Positions 42,841-53,725 of a DNA stretch of 64,000 nucleotides are shown piece after piece; the stretch's first letter is position 1, and each line of letters begins with the position of its first letter. Source of the stretch: Phytophthora sp. 'mugwort' (lineage: Eukaryota > Oomycota > Peronosporomycetes > Peronosporales > Peronosporaceae). The DNA is taken from positions 7,130,001-7,194,000 of the forward strand of contig JAUCEF010000005.1 in the NCBI GenBank assembly GCA_033558025.1, read 5' to 3'. The notes under the pieces were generated by a model, which saw only the letters and a list, made by a program, of their open reading frames with translations, did not search any database and had not been told where the DNA came from. The position numbers and the translations under genes are program-made.

Positions 42841-43575
42841 ATGGACGATGTGTCTCTCAAGCAGAAGCAGACGGACGACAAGGACCTAGACAACCTCATT
42901 TTTAACGGCGAAAAGGACGAAACCACGACCAAGGAGAACCAGCCGCCACCGCCCCATGACGCCGACTCGGACAGCGACGAGAAGAAGTCCACGGCCTCGG
43001 CCAAGTCGGCCGATCGCTCCTCGCTGAGCAATGTGCTCCCCGTTGACAAGCTCAAAAACGGCGCCAACACGGCTTCCAAGTACGTCCTGCGACTCTCAGC
43101 GCTTAACACATTGGACTGTCCAAGTTAACCGCTTTCTATATGTTGTATCGTAGGGTGCTGGGCCAGACGTTCTCCATGTTCAAGGAGAAGTCAGGCGCCG
43201 CATTAGAGGCAGCTAAAGCCTCGAATGCTGGCAAGACCATTGCAGGCGGCCTGAACACCGCTGCCACCGCCAGCCAAGAGCAGTACGGCAAGCTCAAGGA
43301 GACGGGTGCCTTTAAGAAGTCGTCGAATCTCGCCAGCGGCGCCTACGAGCGGACTTCAGTCGTCGCCTCGGGCGCCCTAGAGAAGGTTTGTCAGCAGAAA
43401 ACTATTGGACGTTGGTTGAAGAGAAAAAAAACTGACGTAGTGATTGAACTTCGTGTGTCGTTCTCTACAGGCGCGCGCGGCATCATCTACGGGACTTGAG
43501 ATGGCCAAGCACACGGCTGCAGCCGGTATTGAGACGATCAAGTCGAAGACCGGGGGCAAGAAGGGCGGCGAGTAG
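42841..43575 (+). CDS. Amphipathic Ala/Lys-rich small protein, three exons
   Basis: Joined 42841..43079, 43154..43385, 43471..43575, 191 residues. Donors are GTACGT and GTTTGT, acceptors CGTAG and TACAG, and all joins keep frame. The N-terminal half is acidic and polar (MDDVSLKQKQTDDKDLDNL, DADSDSDEKKST). The second half is a long run of Ala/Gly/Ser/Lys amphipathic helix units (FSMFKEKSGAALEAAKASN, TAATASQEQYGKLKETGAF, SGAYERTSVVASGALEK, MAKHTAAAGIETIKSKTG) ending GGKKGGE. This resembles LEA-like, synuclein-like or apolipoprotein-like membrane-surface helices, but no specific family is recognised. Likely cytosolic. Confidence 0.75.
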
Positions 43576-43947
43576 ATCTGCGGCGAGTCAATTTGCCCTC
43601 GTTTTTTAAACATGACGCGATGAAACGAGAGCTGTATCCTTCAAAACAGCTTGGTTCTGCGCTGATCAGGCTTGGGATCTGTTTATCTCTGCTTCCTCTT
43701 CCACTCAACTTCCTCAAGCACTTCAGCGTTGTTTTTCTTACGTACTCGACTGCAGTGTTAAAGAGACAACAATACAGATAGTCCATTAGACCAAATATCT
43801 GTCTTGGAGCACTACATGTACTACTGGTACAGTAACTACTTAGTCCCCATGATATTGCAATAATTTACCCAATTCGTGGTACAGAAACTACCAACCAATC
43901 AGAAGCGACGGAAGCAAAAGATCTTCAATTGCAAAACGATATAAGTG

Positions 43948-45901
43948 ATGAGCTTTGCCGGCGAGCTCGAGTGCGCCACCGGAAACTTGGCAGGGCTTTG
44001 TCGACGAAGCTTCGGTCCTTGCGGCGAGGAGACATTGCTGTTCCGACCGCCAGAAGCGCCGTTAATTACTGGTGAGGGTCACGCCGTCCTGGCGGCGTGG
44101 AAGCGAGGACTGACTGCTGATGATCCACTGGCGACGTTCCTACTCACTGCGGCAAACGGTGTGCATCAGCAACTGGGGGACGGATCCAGTGAGTTTATTT
44201 TGCTGGTGAGTGCGGTTGCGAGGCATGCGGCTGATAGGTTGAGGCGAGAGCAGGATGCGAGGAATGCAGTTGACCGTGCACGACTGTCGAGAGCTTTTGG
44301 AGAGCTGAAGTGGGAGTTGCAAAGGGAAATGGGGACTCCCACGTCCAGCCTGTGCAGCTTGCAATTATCTGTGCCAATTGAACTCAATGTTCATACATTG
44401 CAGCCGTCGCAAAACGTACGTAGAGGTGCCTGATAGTACTGACAGGGATCGCGCTGTGGTGCTGACTATGTGTTATGTTGATGGACAGTTTCGCGAGGCC
44501 AGTTCGAACATTTTGATTTCTGCTCTACGTGGTGTGCTTGGTGAGCAAACATTGGTTTTTGTGGTCGATTTAGTGCTGAAGTGGGTATTCTCCTCTCCGC
44601 CATGCAGAAATCATGATGTACCTAAGAAGACGGACAAATTGCTGTTTAAGCGTGTGCAGCAATTTCTGAAGTGCGCACCAGACGCAGTTATTTTCATGGC
44701 TGCACCGTCTGTATATGCTTCGTACGTGGTTCCACACGACGAGTTTATCCTGAAAAAGTCAGTGGTAGCTTCGCAGCCTCCTAGAATTCTCGATCAACTT
44801 CAAGGAACCGTGCGATTTGTATGCTTTACGTGCTCACTTTCGTTGTCAGCTGGAGCTAATAATGTCGAGTTTGTAACGACAACAGACGAGGAATTGTTCA
44901 CAGCTCAAGATGCAGCGCATCTGTTTGTCTCCAAGTTTGTGCGTCGTCTGCGCGACTCGCTTCACGTTCAACTTGTCGTCAGCACCGAGGCCCTCGATGA
45001 AAGCGTAATCGCGGCCTGCACTCGCCAGGACATCGCGTGCATTCAACTTGCCGAACCGGAAGATGTGGAGAAACTTTGCAGGAGCGCTGGGGTATTTTCA
45101 CTTGCCAGTATCTTTGATGATATAACAGCGACTGAGCATCTTGGTGTATGTACAAACGGAGTGTCTCGAGTGAGATTCCAGCAACAAGCATGCGTACGTT
45201 TGCGCGGACTTTCCAAACCATGTAATCAACGCGAGTCGAAATTAAACAGTGAATACGGGGTGGAGGGCGTGATGGTTCCTCAGCTTTTGGTTCATGCACC
45301 GACGAAAGGGGTATACAAACAGTACTATGCTGCTATCGTCAAGAGTCTGCGGGTGCTCAGAAGTTGGTGGGAACCTGTCCATAGTCCAGATCCGATAGCC
45401 TACAGTTGCAGAGGCGGTGGAGCAACTGAGCTAGCGATTGCGTGCTGGCTGCAAGATGGAAGCGATACGTTTTCGACTGACGTCCAGCCGCATGATCCAG
45501 TTATGTTTTCTTTGGCGAGAGAGAGTATTGCTAGTGCTCTCATCGACGTTGTTAGTATTCTGCGGAAGAACTTGAGTGGGAATACTTCAAGTACCGAACG
45601 ACCTTGCATAGGTAACCAGAGACAGGTTCTTCTCGACGCTTTTTGTAAGCTGAAACCCAAGGGCCGACAGCTTCACGCAGATAATTTCCCCGGTTACACA
45701 CTCGACTACTCTCGGGTTATCCAGACACTGGCAGGGCCAATTCAGATACCTGAGCTCGTAGTCGGTGATCCTGCGACTTTTGGACTTGTGCATCCGTGGA
45801 GGCGCATTGACACGCTACTGTTTCTGGTGCTACAAACACTCGAGCAGCTCTTTCGAATCGATAACGTCTTTTCAAAGACATCTGTAACCAAAACGAAGTA
45901 G
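43948..45901 (+). CDS. BBS10: BBS10-like chaperonin (Bardet-Biedl syndrome 10)
   Basis: Joined 43948..44415 and 44489..45901 (donor GTACGT, acceptor GGACAG, 73-base intron), 626 residues. The start is the ATG at 43948. The N-terminal part shows the divergent group-II chaperonin signature: SFGPCGEETLLFRPPEAPLI, EGHAVLAAWKRGLTADDPLA, and GDGSSEFILLVSAVARH in the place of the ATP-binding GDGT motif. This divergent layout is typical of BBS10, which helps assemble the BBSome for ciliary trafficking and fits a zoospore-forming organism. Length is near the animal protein (about 720). The C-terminal equatorial half is recognisable by RGGGATELAIACWL. A CCAAT box lies at 43894-43898. BBS12 or a CCT relative is the alternative. 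The gene ends 55 bases from convergent PEX22. Confidence 0.75.
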
Positions 45902-45956
45902 ACCCATCATTTCCACAACATCCTCGATAATGACAGCAGTATTAGCAGGGCAAAGA

Positions 45957-46781
45957 TTAAAGTCGTTCTTTTGCACTGATCAGCGTAAAATACCCAGCGA
46001 AGTTGTTACCCACGTGAATGACGTTAGGAACCGTGGGCGTCACTGCATCCCCAGGCGAAGTCGGGATGTGCACAATACGCGGCACGTGCTTCTCCAGCTC
46101 ACGAACGACGCCAGCGTCAACTGCATCAGCAAAATATTAGTGACCACTCTCTTATAACTGCCTCATGCTTAGCTCACCTTCGACATGAATAAGAGGCTCA
46201 ATCTGGCGCACGAACGCAATCTTGCCGATCGACGTCGTGCAGAAGAGCATCTTATGCGCCTTGATGCCCCCAGAAGCTGTGTCGTTGCTCTTTAAGTCTG
46301 GATGCATTGCTACAAACTCGCGGACGTGCTGCATGGTCCCAGTATCCTTGGTATCCTTCAATGTACACAGTATGTACACGTCAGCTACGCGCGACAGATC
46401 AGCCAGTAGCGCCGGCACATCGTCGTTCGTCCAAGCCAGCGCCTCGGGATTCTCGGTCTTAAGCAACGCCTCGGCGCTGATAGTGACGGTGCGAGCGCCA
46501 TTGTGCATAGGAAGCGTGAAATGGAGACGGAGCTGGCGGTCGTTCAGCCCGGCGGTGGAGACGGCGGCACGCTCAGGCGCCGAGGCCAGCGCCGCGGACG
46601 TGGACGGTGCCATCCGTGCCAAGTTCGCTGCCGCGTTGCCGCGCTGAGACGCGTCCCCCTGGCGCAGCTGCTGCACGTACACGTAGCCCGTACTGATCAT
46701 GACCACCAGAATGATGATGAGTATGCCCAGCAGGCTGTCGTCAATCATGCCGTCCACCACCTCGGGGCTATTGGCGCTCAT
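45957..46781 (-). CDS. PEX22: Peroxin-22-like peroxisome biogenesis protein
   Basis: Joined complement(45957..46120, 46178..46781), 255 residues. The donor is GTGAGC at 46177 and the acceptor is GATGCAG at 46121. The join changes HVEG followed by a short tail into HVEVDAGVVRELEKHVPRI and keeps frame. There is one N-terminal membrane span (LLGILIIILVVMISTGYVYV) and a cytosolic domain with DVYILCTLKDT and KMLFCTTSIGKIAFVRQIEP, the hallmark of plant and fungal Pex22, then TVPNVIHVGNNFAGYF. Pex22 anchors the Pex4 ubiquitin-conjugating enzyme at the peroxisome for receptor recycling. The assignment rests on the FCT..GK..FVRQ.EP motif and topology. Divergent from TRAPPC6 across 131 bases. Confidence 0.75.
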
Positions 46782-46912
46782 GGCGATCCCTGCGTCTACT
46801 TAACGGATTATGATCGATAATAAAGCTGGCCACGTGTCACAAAAAGTGTTACATTTTAGTGACACTGTTCAGTTATGGTGTGCAATACACCACATTAGGA
46901 ATTCACGTGAAG
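46782..46912. promoter_or_regulatory. 131-base bidirectional promoter region, PEX22 / TRAPPC6
   Basis: Two divergent housekeeping genes share this short gap. It contains GTGTTACATTTTAGTGACAC-like dyad sequence at about 46846-46865 (GTGTTAC paired loosely with GTGACAC). Confidence 0.5.
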
Positions 46913-47611
46913 ATGAAGGAGGTGGCGGACGGCTGCTTCCAGCAGCTCTACGGCGAGATCGTGCGCTCCATGGTGCGTCTTCGACTCTCTTTTTGTATGG
47001 TATAGTGCCTGTATGTGTACTGATGCATATTGTCCCAGCTGGAGCGTTACCCGTGGCAGGCGGAGGGCGCCGACGCGACAACGCCGACCGCAGAGGAGGA
47101 GGCGGCGCACCGCGAGGCCGTTATCGTCAAGCTGGAGGCCATGGGCTACGATGTGGGCTGCCGCTTTGCCGAGCGTGCAGCGCGAGATCGGCCACGTATG
47201 TTGGAGCCACTGGATGTGATCAAATTCGTGTGCAAGGACTTGTGGATCGCCATTTTCAAGAAGCAGATCGACAAGCTGCAAACCAATCACCGAGGCGTCT
47301 TCGTGGTGCAGGACTTCAGCTTCCGCTGGCTGGCGGGCATCTCCGCGGCCACAGAGCAGGAGACGAGGGAGATGGCGCTGCTATTCCTCGTCTTCCCCTG
47401 CGGAATGATTCGAGGCGCGCTCGCCAACCTCGGACTCACTGCCATCGTCAATGCTGACGTCCCCGACGTCCGCGCGCTTCCTGGATGTACGTGCCACGGT
47501 TAAGAAATCATGGAGGACATAGCAGATAACTGATCGATGTTGTTGTGCGTATGTTGCGGTGCTGACGGACTTTGGACAGGTTTATTTAACATTAAGATTA
47601 AGCAGGGGTGA
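46913..47611 (+). CDS. TRAPPC6: TRAPP complex subunit 6 (Trs33/Bet3-like)
   Basis: Joined 46913..46972, 47039..47486, 47580..47611, 179 residues. Donors are GTGCGT and GTACGT; acceptors are TCCCAG and GGACAG. The last intron replaces an in-frame tail PGCTCHG with PGCLFNIKIKQG, which matches the family's final beta-strand, so the three-exon model is preferred. The protein has the Bet3-like fold sequence KLEAMGYDVGCRFAERAA, DVIKFVCKDLWIAIFKKQID, KLQTNHRGVFVVQDFSFRW, and CGMIRGALANLGLTAIVNAD. TRAPPC6 is a core subunit of the TRAPP tethering complexes, which act as GEFs for Rab1/Ypt1 at ER-Golgi membranes. Length matches the 160-180-residue family. Confidence 0.9.
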
Positions 47612-47685
47612 CGAATGGAAGAGTGAATGAAGTGCAGACATCACTCACCCGGTCAGCCACGACTGTATAAACTTCTAGTTTGCTC

Positions 47686-49443
47686 TCAGTGTTCCCCACT
47701 GCCACCGAGCAACATCTGCTTGCTGAAAGTCTCGATGAACTCATCCAGCTCGTCTGAGTGGCCTCCACGAGCACGACCTCTCGGCAACTGATCTGGGCGA
47801 TAGAAGTCGATGATTAACACTAGACGCGTCGCCTCGGGATGATGGTTGAACGCGTAGTGCAGCTTGCTGTCATCGAACACAATGAACTGACGCTCTGCAT
47901 GATACGTAGTTTCTCCACCCACCACCATAGCGCAGCATGGATCTCCGTTGGGTAGCGTAGGCACTATAAGAGGGAAGTGGACACGAAGAACATGGTTGGC
48001 TAGATCCGCCCAACCTCGGTGTGCAGTCAATGTCGTGTTGGGGCCTAGCTTCGAGAACAGCGCTGTGCGAATATTCGGGAGACTCTTGAGAATTTCTGCT
48101 GTACGAGGACACATGGAGCATGTGGGAGGCACCCACATCGTCTTGGATGCGTCGTAGGCAGGAAACGTGTAGCAAAACGGAAACACACGCCATTCGCTGT
48201 CACCTTCAGTGTAGTGTTTCTCTGGCCAGAATGGCCACGTCGCCATTTGCTGCACAGCCTGCATCTCCTCTAAAATCACGTTATAATTGTCCTTCAAAGT
48301 GTCCAGTTGGGGAAAGAGCTCCTGGTACAGATAGTAATTGGGTACATCGTCGTCCTGAATCTCCTCATCCGATGAGTAGCTCACGTTATCACCAACCCAC
48401 TCGGTCACATGTCGGGAATCTTCCTCTTCGTCCGTGCTACATTCGTCAGTTTTACGCAGACACAACAAGCGGTAGCCCATTTGATCACGACGCAACAACT
48501 CGTATAACGGGGAGTGCTCGACGAAGAAAAAGGCTTCAAGCTCCGAGTGGAATTCCTGCGGCGTAAATTGATGGATCAGCTCCCGCGTGGTGCCCGAGCT
48601 GAGCTTCGCGCCCATCGCGGCTTCGTATGACACCAACTGCTCTTGCACAATTTCAAACAGCGGGGCTTTGTTCTGCGCCGACGAAATGGGCGACAGCAGT
48701 AAGTGTTCCAAGTGATCTGCCGCCACGTCTGGCGGAATGAAGTCCGCGACGAACAACAGTCCGCCGGGCTTGAGTACACGTGCGATCTCGTTCACCGCTC
48801 GACCGAGATTCTGCACCTCTTGCAAGCTTTGCACGCCGACAGCTACGTCCACCGAGTGGGTGAGCAGGCCCTTCATCCTCTCGCACGGATGATGATACAG
48901 CCGCAGCTTCCGCTCCTGGAACTCGGGCATCTGCTCCGTGAAGCGGTTCCACGCCTCCTTGCTGCGTTCTAGCGCCTGGATGGAGATATCCAGACCCACG
49001 ACCTCCGCTTTAGGGTACAGCGTCTGTAGTTCACACAGACCGCCGCCAGCACCGCAGCCCAAGTCCAGGATTGTGAAGGCCTCGCCGCGTCGCGCCTCGT
49101 GCTGCGCGTCGACGTCCATCAGATTGTCGTAGAGCTGCAGCTGGAACCTGTCGGCCGGATAGTGAGCTAGGAACTTGCTGGCGAGGGCGTCCCCGCCCAC
49201 ATTCCCGCTGGCGACGGCTGCGATGGCCGCGGCGCTCGAGTTGACGTGCGCATCTCCGCGCGGGTGGAAGCCGACGTTGCAGCACACACGGTGGTTCTCC
49301 GCGTAGATGGGCGAGTGGAAGAGGCCGTCATAGAACTCCCGCACGCTGGGGCCACACACCTCGCTGCCTGCAGCGTGTTCGCCCGGCGCCATGAATCGTT
49401 GAATGCTCGTTTTGGGCGTCTTGTCGCCAAATGACGCCTTCAA
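47686..49443 (-). CDS. Methyltransferase fused to Asp/Asn beta-hydroxylase-like dioxygenase
   Basis: An intact 585-residue single-exon ORF. Residues 120-350 form a class-I SAM methyltransferase: ILDLGCGAGGGLCELQ (motif I), EVVGLDIS (acidic loop), DVAVGVQSLQEV, and VLKPGGLLFVADF. An acidic linker (DECSTDEEEDSRHVTEW ... SSDEEIQDDD) follows. Residues about 390-565 match the Asp_Arg_Hydrox family: WRVFPFCYTFP, NIRTALFSKLGPNTTLTAH, RGWADLANHVLRVHFPLIVP, FIVFDDSKLHYAFNHH, and RLVLIIDFYRP. His of TAHRGW (about 474) and His of KLHYAF (about 527) sit where this family binds Fe(II). The predicted activities are SAM-dependent methylation and 2-oxoglutarate-dependent hydroxylation; substrates are unknown. 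The gene ends 74 bases from convergent TRAPPC6. Confidence 0.8.
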   Translation of the reverse strand: MKASFGDKTPKTSIQRFMAPGEHAAGSEVCGPSVREFYDGLFHSPIYAENHRVCCNVGFHPRGDAHVNSSAAAIAAVASGNVGGDALASKFLAHYPADRFQLQLYDNLMDVDAQHEARRGEAFTILDLGCGAGGGLCELQTLYPKAEVVGLDISIQALERSKEAWNRFTEQMPEFQERKLRLYHHPCERMKGLLTHSVDVAVGVQSLQEVQNLGRAVNEIARVLKPGGLLFVADFIPPDVAADHLEHLLLSPISSAQNKAPLFEIVQEQLVSYEAAMGAKLSSGTTRELIHQFTPQEFHSELEAFFFVEHSPLYELLRRDQMGYRLLCLRKTDECSTDEEEDSRHVTEWVGDNVSYSSDEEIQDDDVPNYYLYQELFPQLDTLKDNYNVILEEMQAVQQMATWPFWPEKHYTEGDSEWRVFPFCYTFPAYDASKTMWVPPTCSMCPRTAEILKSLPNIRTALFSKLGPNTTLTAHRGWADLANHVLRVHFPLIVPTLPNGDPCCAMVVGGETTYHAERQFIVFDDSKLHYAFNHHPEATRLVLIIDFYRPDQLPRGRARGGHSDELDEFIETFSKQMLLGGSGEH

Positions 49444-49927
49444 GCTCCGGCCGGTGATGAGTGAAACAGAGCACGTCTATGCGACTTTGGGGTCTAGAAA
49501 ATATTTCTTCTAGAATAACAAATAGTTATTACTAAAATAAATATGTTCCTAAGCGGACAAAGACCTGGCGAAACAATCACATGGCTAAAAGTTATGCTTC
49601 ACCTTACTCTGACAGAGTCTTTCGGGTAGTCAGATAGTTAGCTACTGTACCCACTCTCTATTGTGTCCTTTTGTCGGATTGTCCAAACCGGACCTTTATC
49701 CTCAGAGTAAGGCATCGAGCAAGAAATTGGTATAGGTACGGGAGCACTTGTTAGACGCGGTGGAAACGATTAAGGTAACCAGCGCTTAGCGCAACCAATT
49801 CAACAAGTCTATAGTTTGTAATAGTTCTCAGCACAAAGCTCTATCCTTCCGTTTTGGGCGTATTTATTGGCCATTCGGAGAGTCGCGACAACTAGGATAC
49901 TCGGGCGACTTACACTGGAGGGCAATC
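49444..49927. other. Spacer between the host gene island and transposon remnant
   Basis: AT-rich, no gene. The inverted pair CTTACTCTGACAG and CTCAGAGTAAGG (about 49603 and 49704) is a weak dyad that could be an old element end. Confidence 0.35.
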
Positions 49928-50938
49928 GTGCTTATATTCATTTACGGCATGGACGCCGAGATGGTCGGGGTAATCTTAAGAAGCCACGAGCGCACCGTCC
50001 GGCACTGGATTACGAAGTTCGAGAAGACCGGATCGTTTGACACAAAGGCAAAGCAGCGCGAGCGCAGCAGCGAATGGCAAACCGAAATCATCAGCTTTGT
50101 GAATATTGTACGTGGAGGCGCATCCTTGCTTCTACATCGAAGAGCTGCAGAAGGGCTACGGCGCAGGTTTGTTCATGTAAGGAACACCCCCACCGCGTCG
50201 AGATGTCGCGTTACGGTTCGATTTATACCTCACGAGACGAAATGTTGACCAAGCGTGCAAGCGAGTCCGCACTGCGTGAACGCCAGGAGTATGTGAATCC
50301 ACTGCTACCATTCTATAGTGGTCCTGAGTAACTCGTTTTTGTGGATGAAACTTCAAAAGACGGCAGGTAAGACAAGTTGCGGTTAACGTGAAGAATTTCT
50401 GCAAATTGTTGCTAACGCTTTGTCAATGTGTAGAGTTGCTTTTTTTTTTTTTTTACGAAAGTACGCGTGGTCCAAACGAGGAGCACCCGATGTGGTCACC
50501 TTACCGTCTTCACGGGGCCATCGCCTCTCCGCGTTGGCAGCTATGGATATGAGTGGGTTTTTTTCGTGGGGGGCATACTTCCGACACTTTCACCCGGAAG
50601 GAGTTCCACCAAGTGTTTGCAACAAAGATTGCTCCGTGTTTGAACCAGTGGCCGTTGCCGAGATCGATTCTCGACAACGCCAAAATACACTGTACGAGGG
50701 ACTCCAGGAGCTGGTGCACTCAGCCGGAGCATGCTTTTCGTCTTGCCACCATACTCACCGGATTTTGAACCCAATTGAGGTGGGTTTCTCTCTTTTAAAA
50801 CGCTGCATCGTCAAGCATGCGAGTCTTGCGTTTAAGAGGGACCAGTCGCTGTTATCAATGCCGCACTTTACGAATGTACTAAGGCTCGCGACCAAGTCGG
50901 CTATGGTTTATATCGCCACTGCGGGTACTTTGAAGTAG
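49928..50938 (+). pseudogene. Tc1/IS630-type (DDE_3) transposase, frameshifted
   Basis: An N-terminal helix-turn-helix (GMDAEMVGVILRSHERTV, RHWITKFEKTGSF) is followed by broken linker frames. LVFVDETSKDGR at about 50333-50368 holds the first Asp, and AWSKRGAPDVVTLPSSRGHR, LSALAAMDMSGFFSWG follow. The second Asp block is visible as ILDNAK at about 50670-50690 in another frame. LNPIEVGFSLLKRCIVKHA at about 50764-50820 holds the Glu of the third motif. The Pro-Asp normally preceding LNPIE is lost. Four or more frame changes. A T14 run at about 50440 interrupts the core. No terminal repeats placed. Confidence 0.75.
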
Positions 50939-51607
50939 CTTTAAACATTAGTCAATGAAAGCGATTTCATTATTTTACACAACGGCCTCAGTGCGTTCTT
51001 CATCGTCTTCATCGTCACTACGTGCATGATCGACATCTTCCATATGCTGGCCGGTGGTGGTACAAATGCAGGTGCTTCGTGGAAAGGAGGGCACAGGGGG
51101 TACAAAGGCAAACCCAGCGCGCGGTGAATGTCTTGAACTCTCATTCGCAACCTCACCTGTGACTCGTTCAGCAGCACTAGTACGGTATACAAATTCCTCG
51201 CGGTCTGTGGATTAATTATTCGCATACTGTTCTAGCCTGTCGATGTGCTGCAACTGTCGAAACTTTGTGTAATAGGTGGGAGCAGTAGTAACATCTAGAA
51301 CATTACGTGTACGTTTTTTAATCCCCGACAATTATTACCTTAATTCTGTATTGAGAGTAGGTGTAACCGTTTCTAACGGTTTCTAAATATTTCTAATATA
51401 CAGCTGTTATTTTCGACGACAGCGATTCGATAAGATTAGAACAAGAGTATAGGCTTAATGTATTATACGTTGTCGCAAAAAAAAAAAGCTGTAGACCACC
51501 AATATTGAGTTAAAGTAAATTTGTAAACTCCGCGATCAATTGAATTAATTAAATTTTCTCAAACAAAACGTTACAGGCTATGTATATTAGATACATCCAA
51601 CTGAAAC
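50939..51607. other. Boundary zone before the virus-like element
   Basis: Base composition becomes AT-rich from about 51.2 kb. Contains tandem GTTTCTAACGGTTTCTAAATATTTCTAATATA-like phrases at about 51368-51400 and GTATATTAGATAC at about 51578, related to the motif at 53741. An A10 run lies at about 51478. The left terminus of the Polinton-like element probably lies here, but its terminal repeat cannot be proved because the right end is outside the window. Confidence 0.4.
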
Positions 51608-51909
51608 ATGTCGAACGATTTAACTTTTGAAAAATACAAGGGCACTCAGATTGAAGAAGTATATTCTTCTGATCCTGGTTAGTGTCGGTGGGTATTTAAT
51701 CAACCGAGTTCAAATGTAACTGAAGAGATTAAAATATTCCTACACTCCAAATTCCTCATTGATGACAATTCATATATGATGACGTGGGGAAATATCGAGG
51801 AAAGTCTCTCAAGCAGATCAGTCGAATTGACCCCAATTGTATTGATTGGCTTCGAAAGACTCAATTCGTAATTGATATATGTCGTAAGCTCTTAAAAGAA
51901 TTACACTAA
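51608..51909 (+). pseudogene. Duplicated DUF3820/ExoX-C-like small viral protein
   Basis: The reading starts MSNDLTFEKYKGTQIEEV. It holds two copies of a roughly 45-residue module with an F/W.KYKG..I..+...DP..., then C/I.W pattern: FEKYKGTQIEEVYSSDPG and, after a frame change at about 51790, RGKSLKQISRIDPNCIDWL. This pattern is that of DUF3820/exonuclease-X C-terminal modules. An in-frame TAG at 51680-51682 falls where the module normally has Tyr (TAT/TAC), so one substitution would explain it. The stop is at 51907-51909. A TATATTAGA motif lies about 28 bases upstream. Confidence 0.55.
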
Positions 51910-52003
51910 GATAATAAAAACTATTCTTAAGCTACGACAGAATTATGGGTAATCCTCAATAGTTGATCTTATTTTTTTCTTTCGACGAAATGATATTGAG
52001 AAT

Positions 52004-53725
52004 CTATACGGTAGTAAAATCGATCACTTCACCTGTAAGACGATCAAAAGTCAGCTCCTGCTCGCTCACCACGATCACCAACATATTAGTTCCCTGGCAT
52101 CCTGCGTTAGTTCCTTGGATCTGAATCGCTTGGGGCACATCAAGTTCGGTTAGATGGCTAATGTCAGCAATGGCACAGCGGTTCGTCAGAGACCACGTCT
52201 GATAGTCTAGTAATCCATTTACCAGCTCACGCTGAGATCACCATTGATTGAAGCGATTTTAGCTACCTCGTTAGTGAAGTGGTGGAAATCGTAGTCATGG
52301 CTGATATCGAAGGTCTGCTGGGAACCGATACGAACGTTAAAGTTCCGGATACTAGATCCTGGGTGTAGGGTCCATGGGGCACTATTAAAAGGACTCTGGA
52401 ACTCCTGAATAGTAGCAGAGGCAAAGCTTCCGGTTTGCTCAGCAAAAGGCATCAGAATGACATACTTAGCGTTCTTGATAGAAGCCGATAGCTGTAGATC
52501 GAATGACGCATTGAGCTGAGTTCCCTGTTTACCAATACCAGCACGCTGATAGAGCCATTGTGTATAGCAATCACTAAATCGAACCTTCTTAACTGTCTTT
52601 GAGATGATAGCCTGAGGATTCTCAAGATGTATGAACGGAACGTATAAACGAGAAGTGAAAAAAAAAGGCATGTAGGTACCATCAACAGTAGGCTCAAGTG
52701 CGTTGACAACAGCACCCCAAGAAATACTGAACCCGGCAGAAGCGGCAAGAACTCCAGCCATCGGATTACCAGTGGAAGAAGCAGAAATCATAATTGGACA
52801 TGTATTGCCAGAGGCAAGAGTACTGCTGGTCAGCGACATACCCTTCGAAGCATCGACAGTAATAGTAGAAGTACCCTGATTGACACGGAAACGAAGACGG
52901 ATTTTGCGGATTGGCCATGAGATCTAACTCCTTAAAGATTGGGTAGAGGTCTGTTAGCTTAACATTTAGCATGTATTTCCACGTTCCTATGGTTGCGTTA
53001 GCAGTAGCGACACCAGCTACAAAGGCACACGCGCCAATTAATTTGAGATTGTGGTAGAAGCTGCAGCTCCACCAAGCGAGGGCCACGACGTGGAGAAATC
53101 AGCGCCCGCGTTAGGAGGGTTTGATAACAGACGCTTTACAAGACCATCGTTGGCGATAGAATCACCACCAGTGGGGTCAGTAGTAGCGAATGAGGAAGAG
53201 AATGCAGTAGTGTTAGTATAACCATCTCCCGTTGTCGAATTTGTAGCAGAACTATACAAAGCGGACTGAGCAGCGTCTGGGTAAAGAAACGACTCCGCAC
53301 CATGCTTCTCGACGTACTAAGGAATATAGCTGGTCTGAGCGCGAGTGGGTTGTTCCAAAATAGCTTATAGTCCGACATACTAGCAACGGTCTTGCCAGTA
53401 AGTTCAAGCGACAAGCTATCGATGGCATTCCAGTTACCGCACTTAAGCGTAGAGCAGAAACGATTGGCAGCAGTAGTCTGGGCAGTAGCACCATTCTTCA
53501 TTGATATCTGTATGGAAGCATGATGTATGCATCGCGAAGGCAAGCAAATCCTTCACTTCCATTCAGCTGGGCTGTAGCATCGAGAGTTATAACACCATTC
53601 TGGTAAGATCCTTGATTAAGATCGATTACAAACGGTACGCATTTACTGGGAGATACTTTGATCTCCGGGTCGCTTTGGAGCGAGCTCTGGTATAAATACT
53701 GATCGGATAGTTGAGTTTCACTCAT
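52004..53725 (-). pseudogene. Major capsid-like protein (double jelly-roll type), frameshifted
   Basis: The minus-strand reading starts MSETQLSDQYLYQSSLQSD at 53725 and continues in several frames to the stop at 52004-52006, about 570 residues. Recognisable blocks are CVPFVIDLNQGSY, NAIDSLSLELTGKTVASM, IGTWKYMLNVKLTDLYPIF, then the longest open part (52839-52219) with SGNTCPIMISASSTGNPM, LYVPFIHLENPQ, KVRFSDCYTQWLYQR and KNAKYVILMPFAEQTGSF. The C-terminal block LLDYQTWSLTNRCAIADI follows another break. The assignment rests on size, on the N..L.NP, D.Y and ..YVILMPF landmarks of Polinton-type capsid proteins, and on context. At least four frame changes and one in-frame TAG are present. Confidence 0.65.

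Noticed and set aside
50941..51225. 94-codon minus ORF before the virus-like element
   Set aside because: No recognisable motif. It overlaps the composition change and looks like chance.
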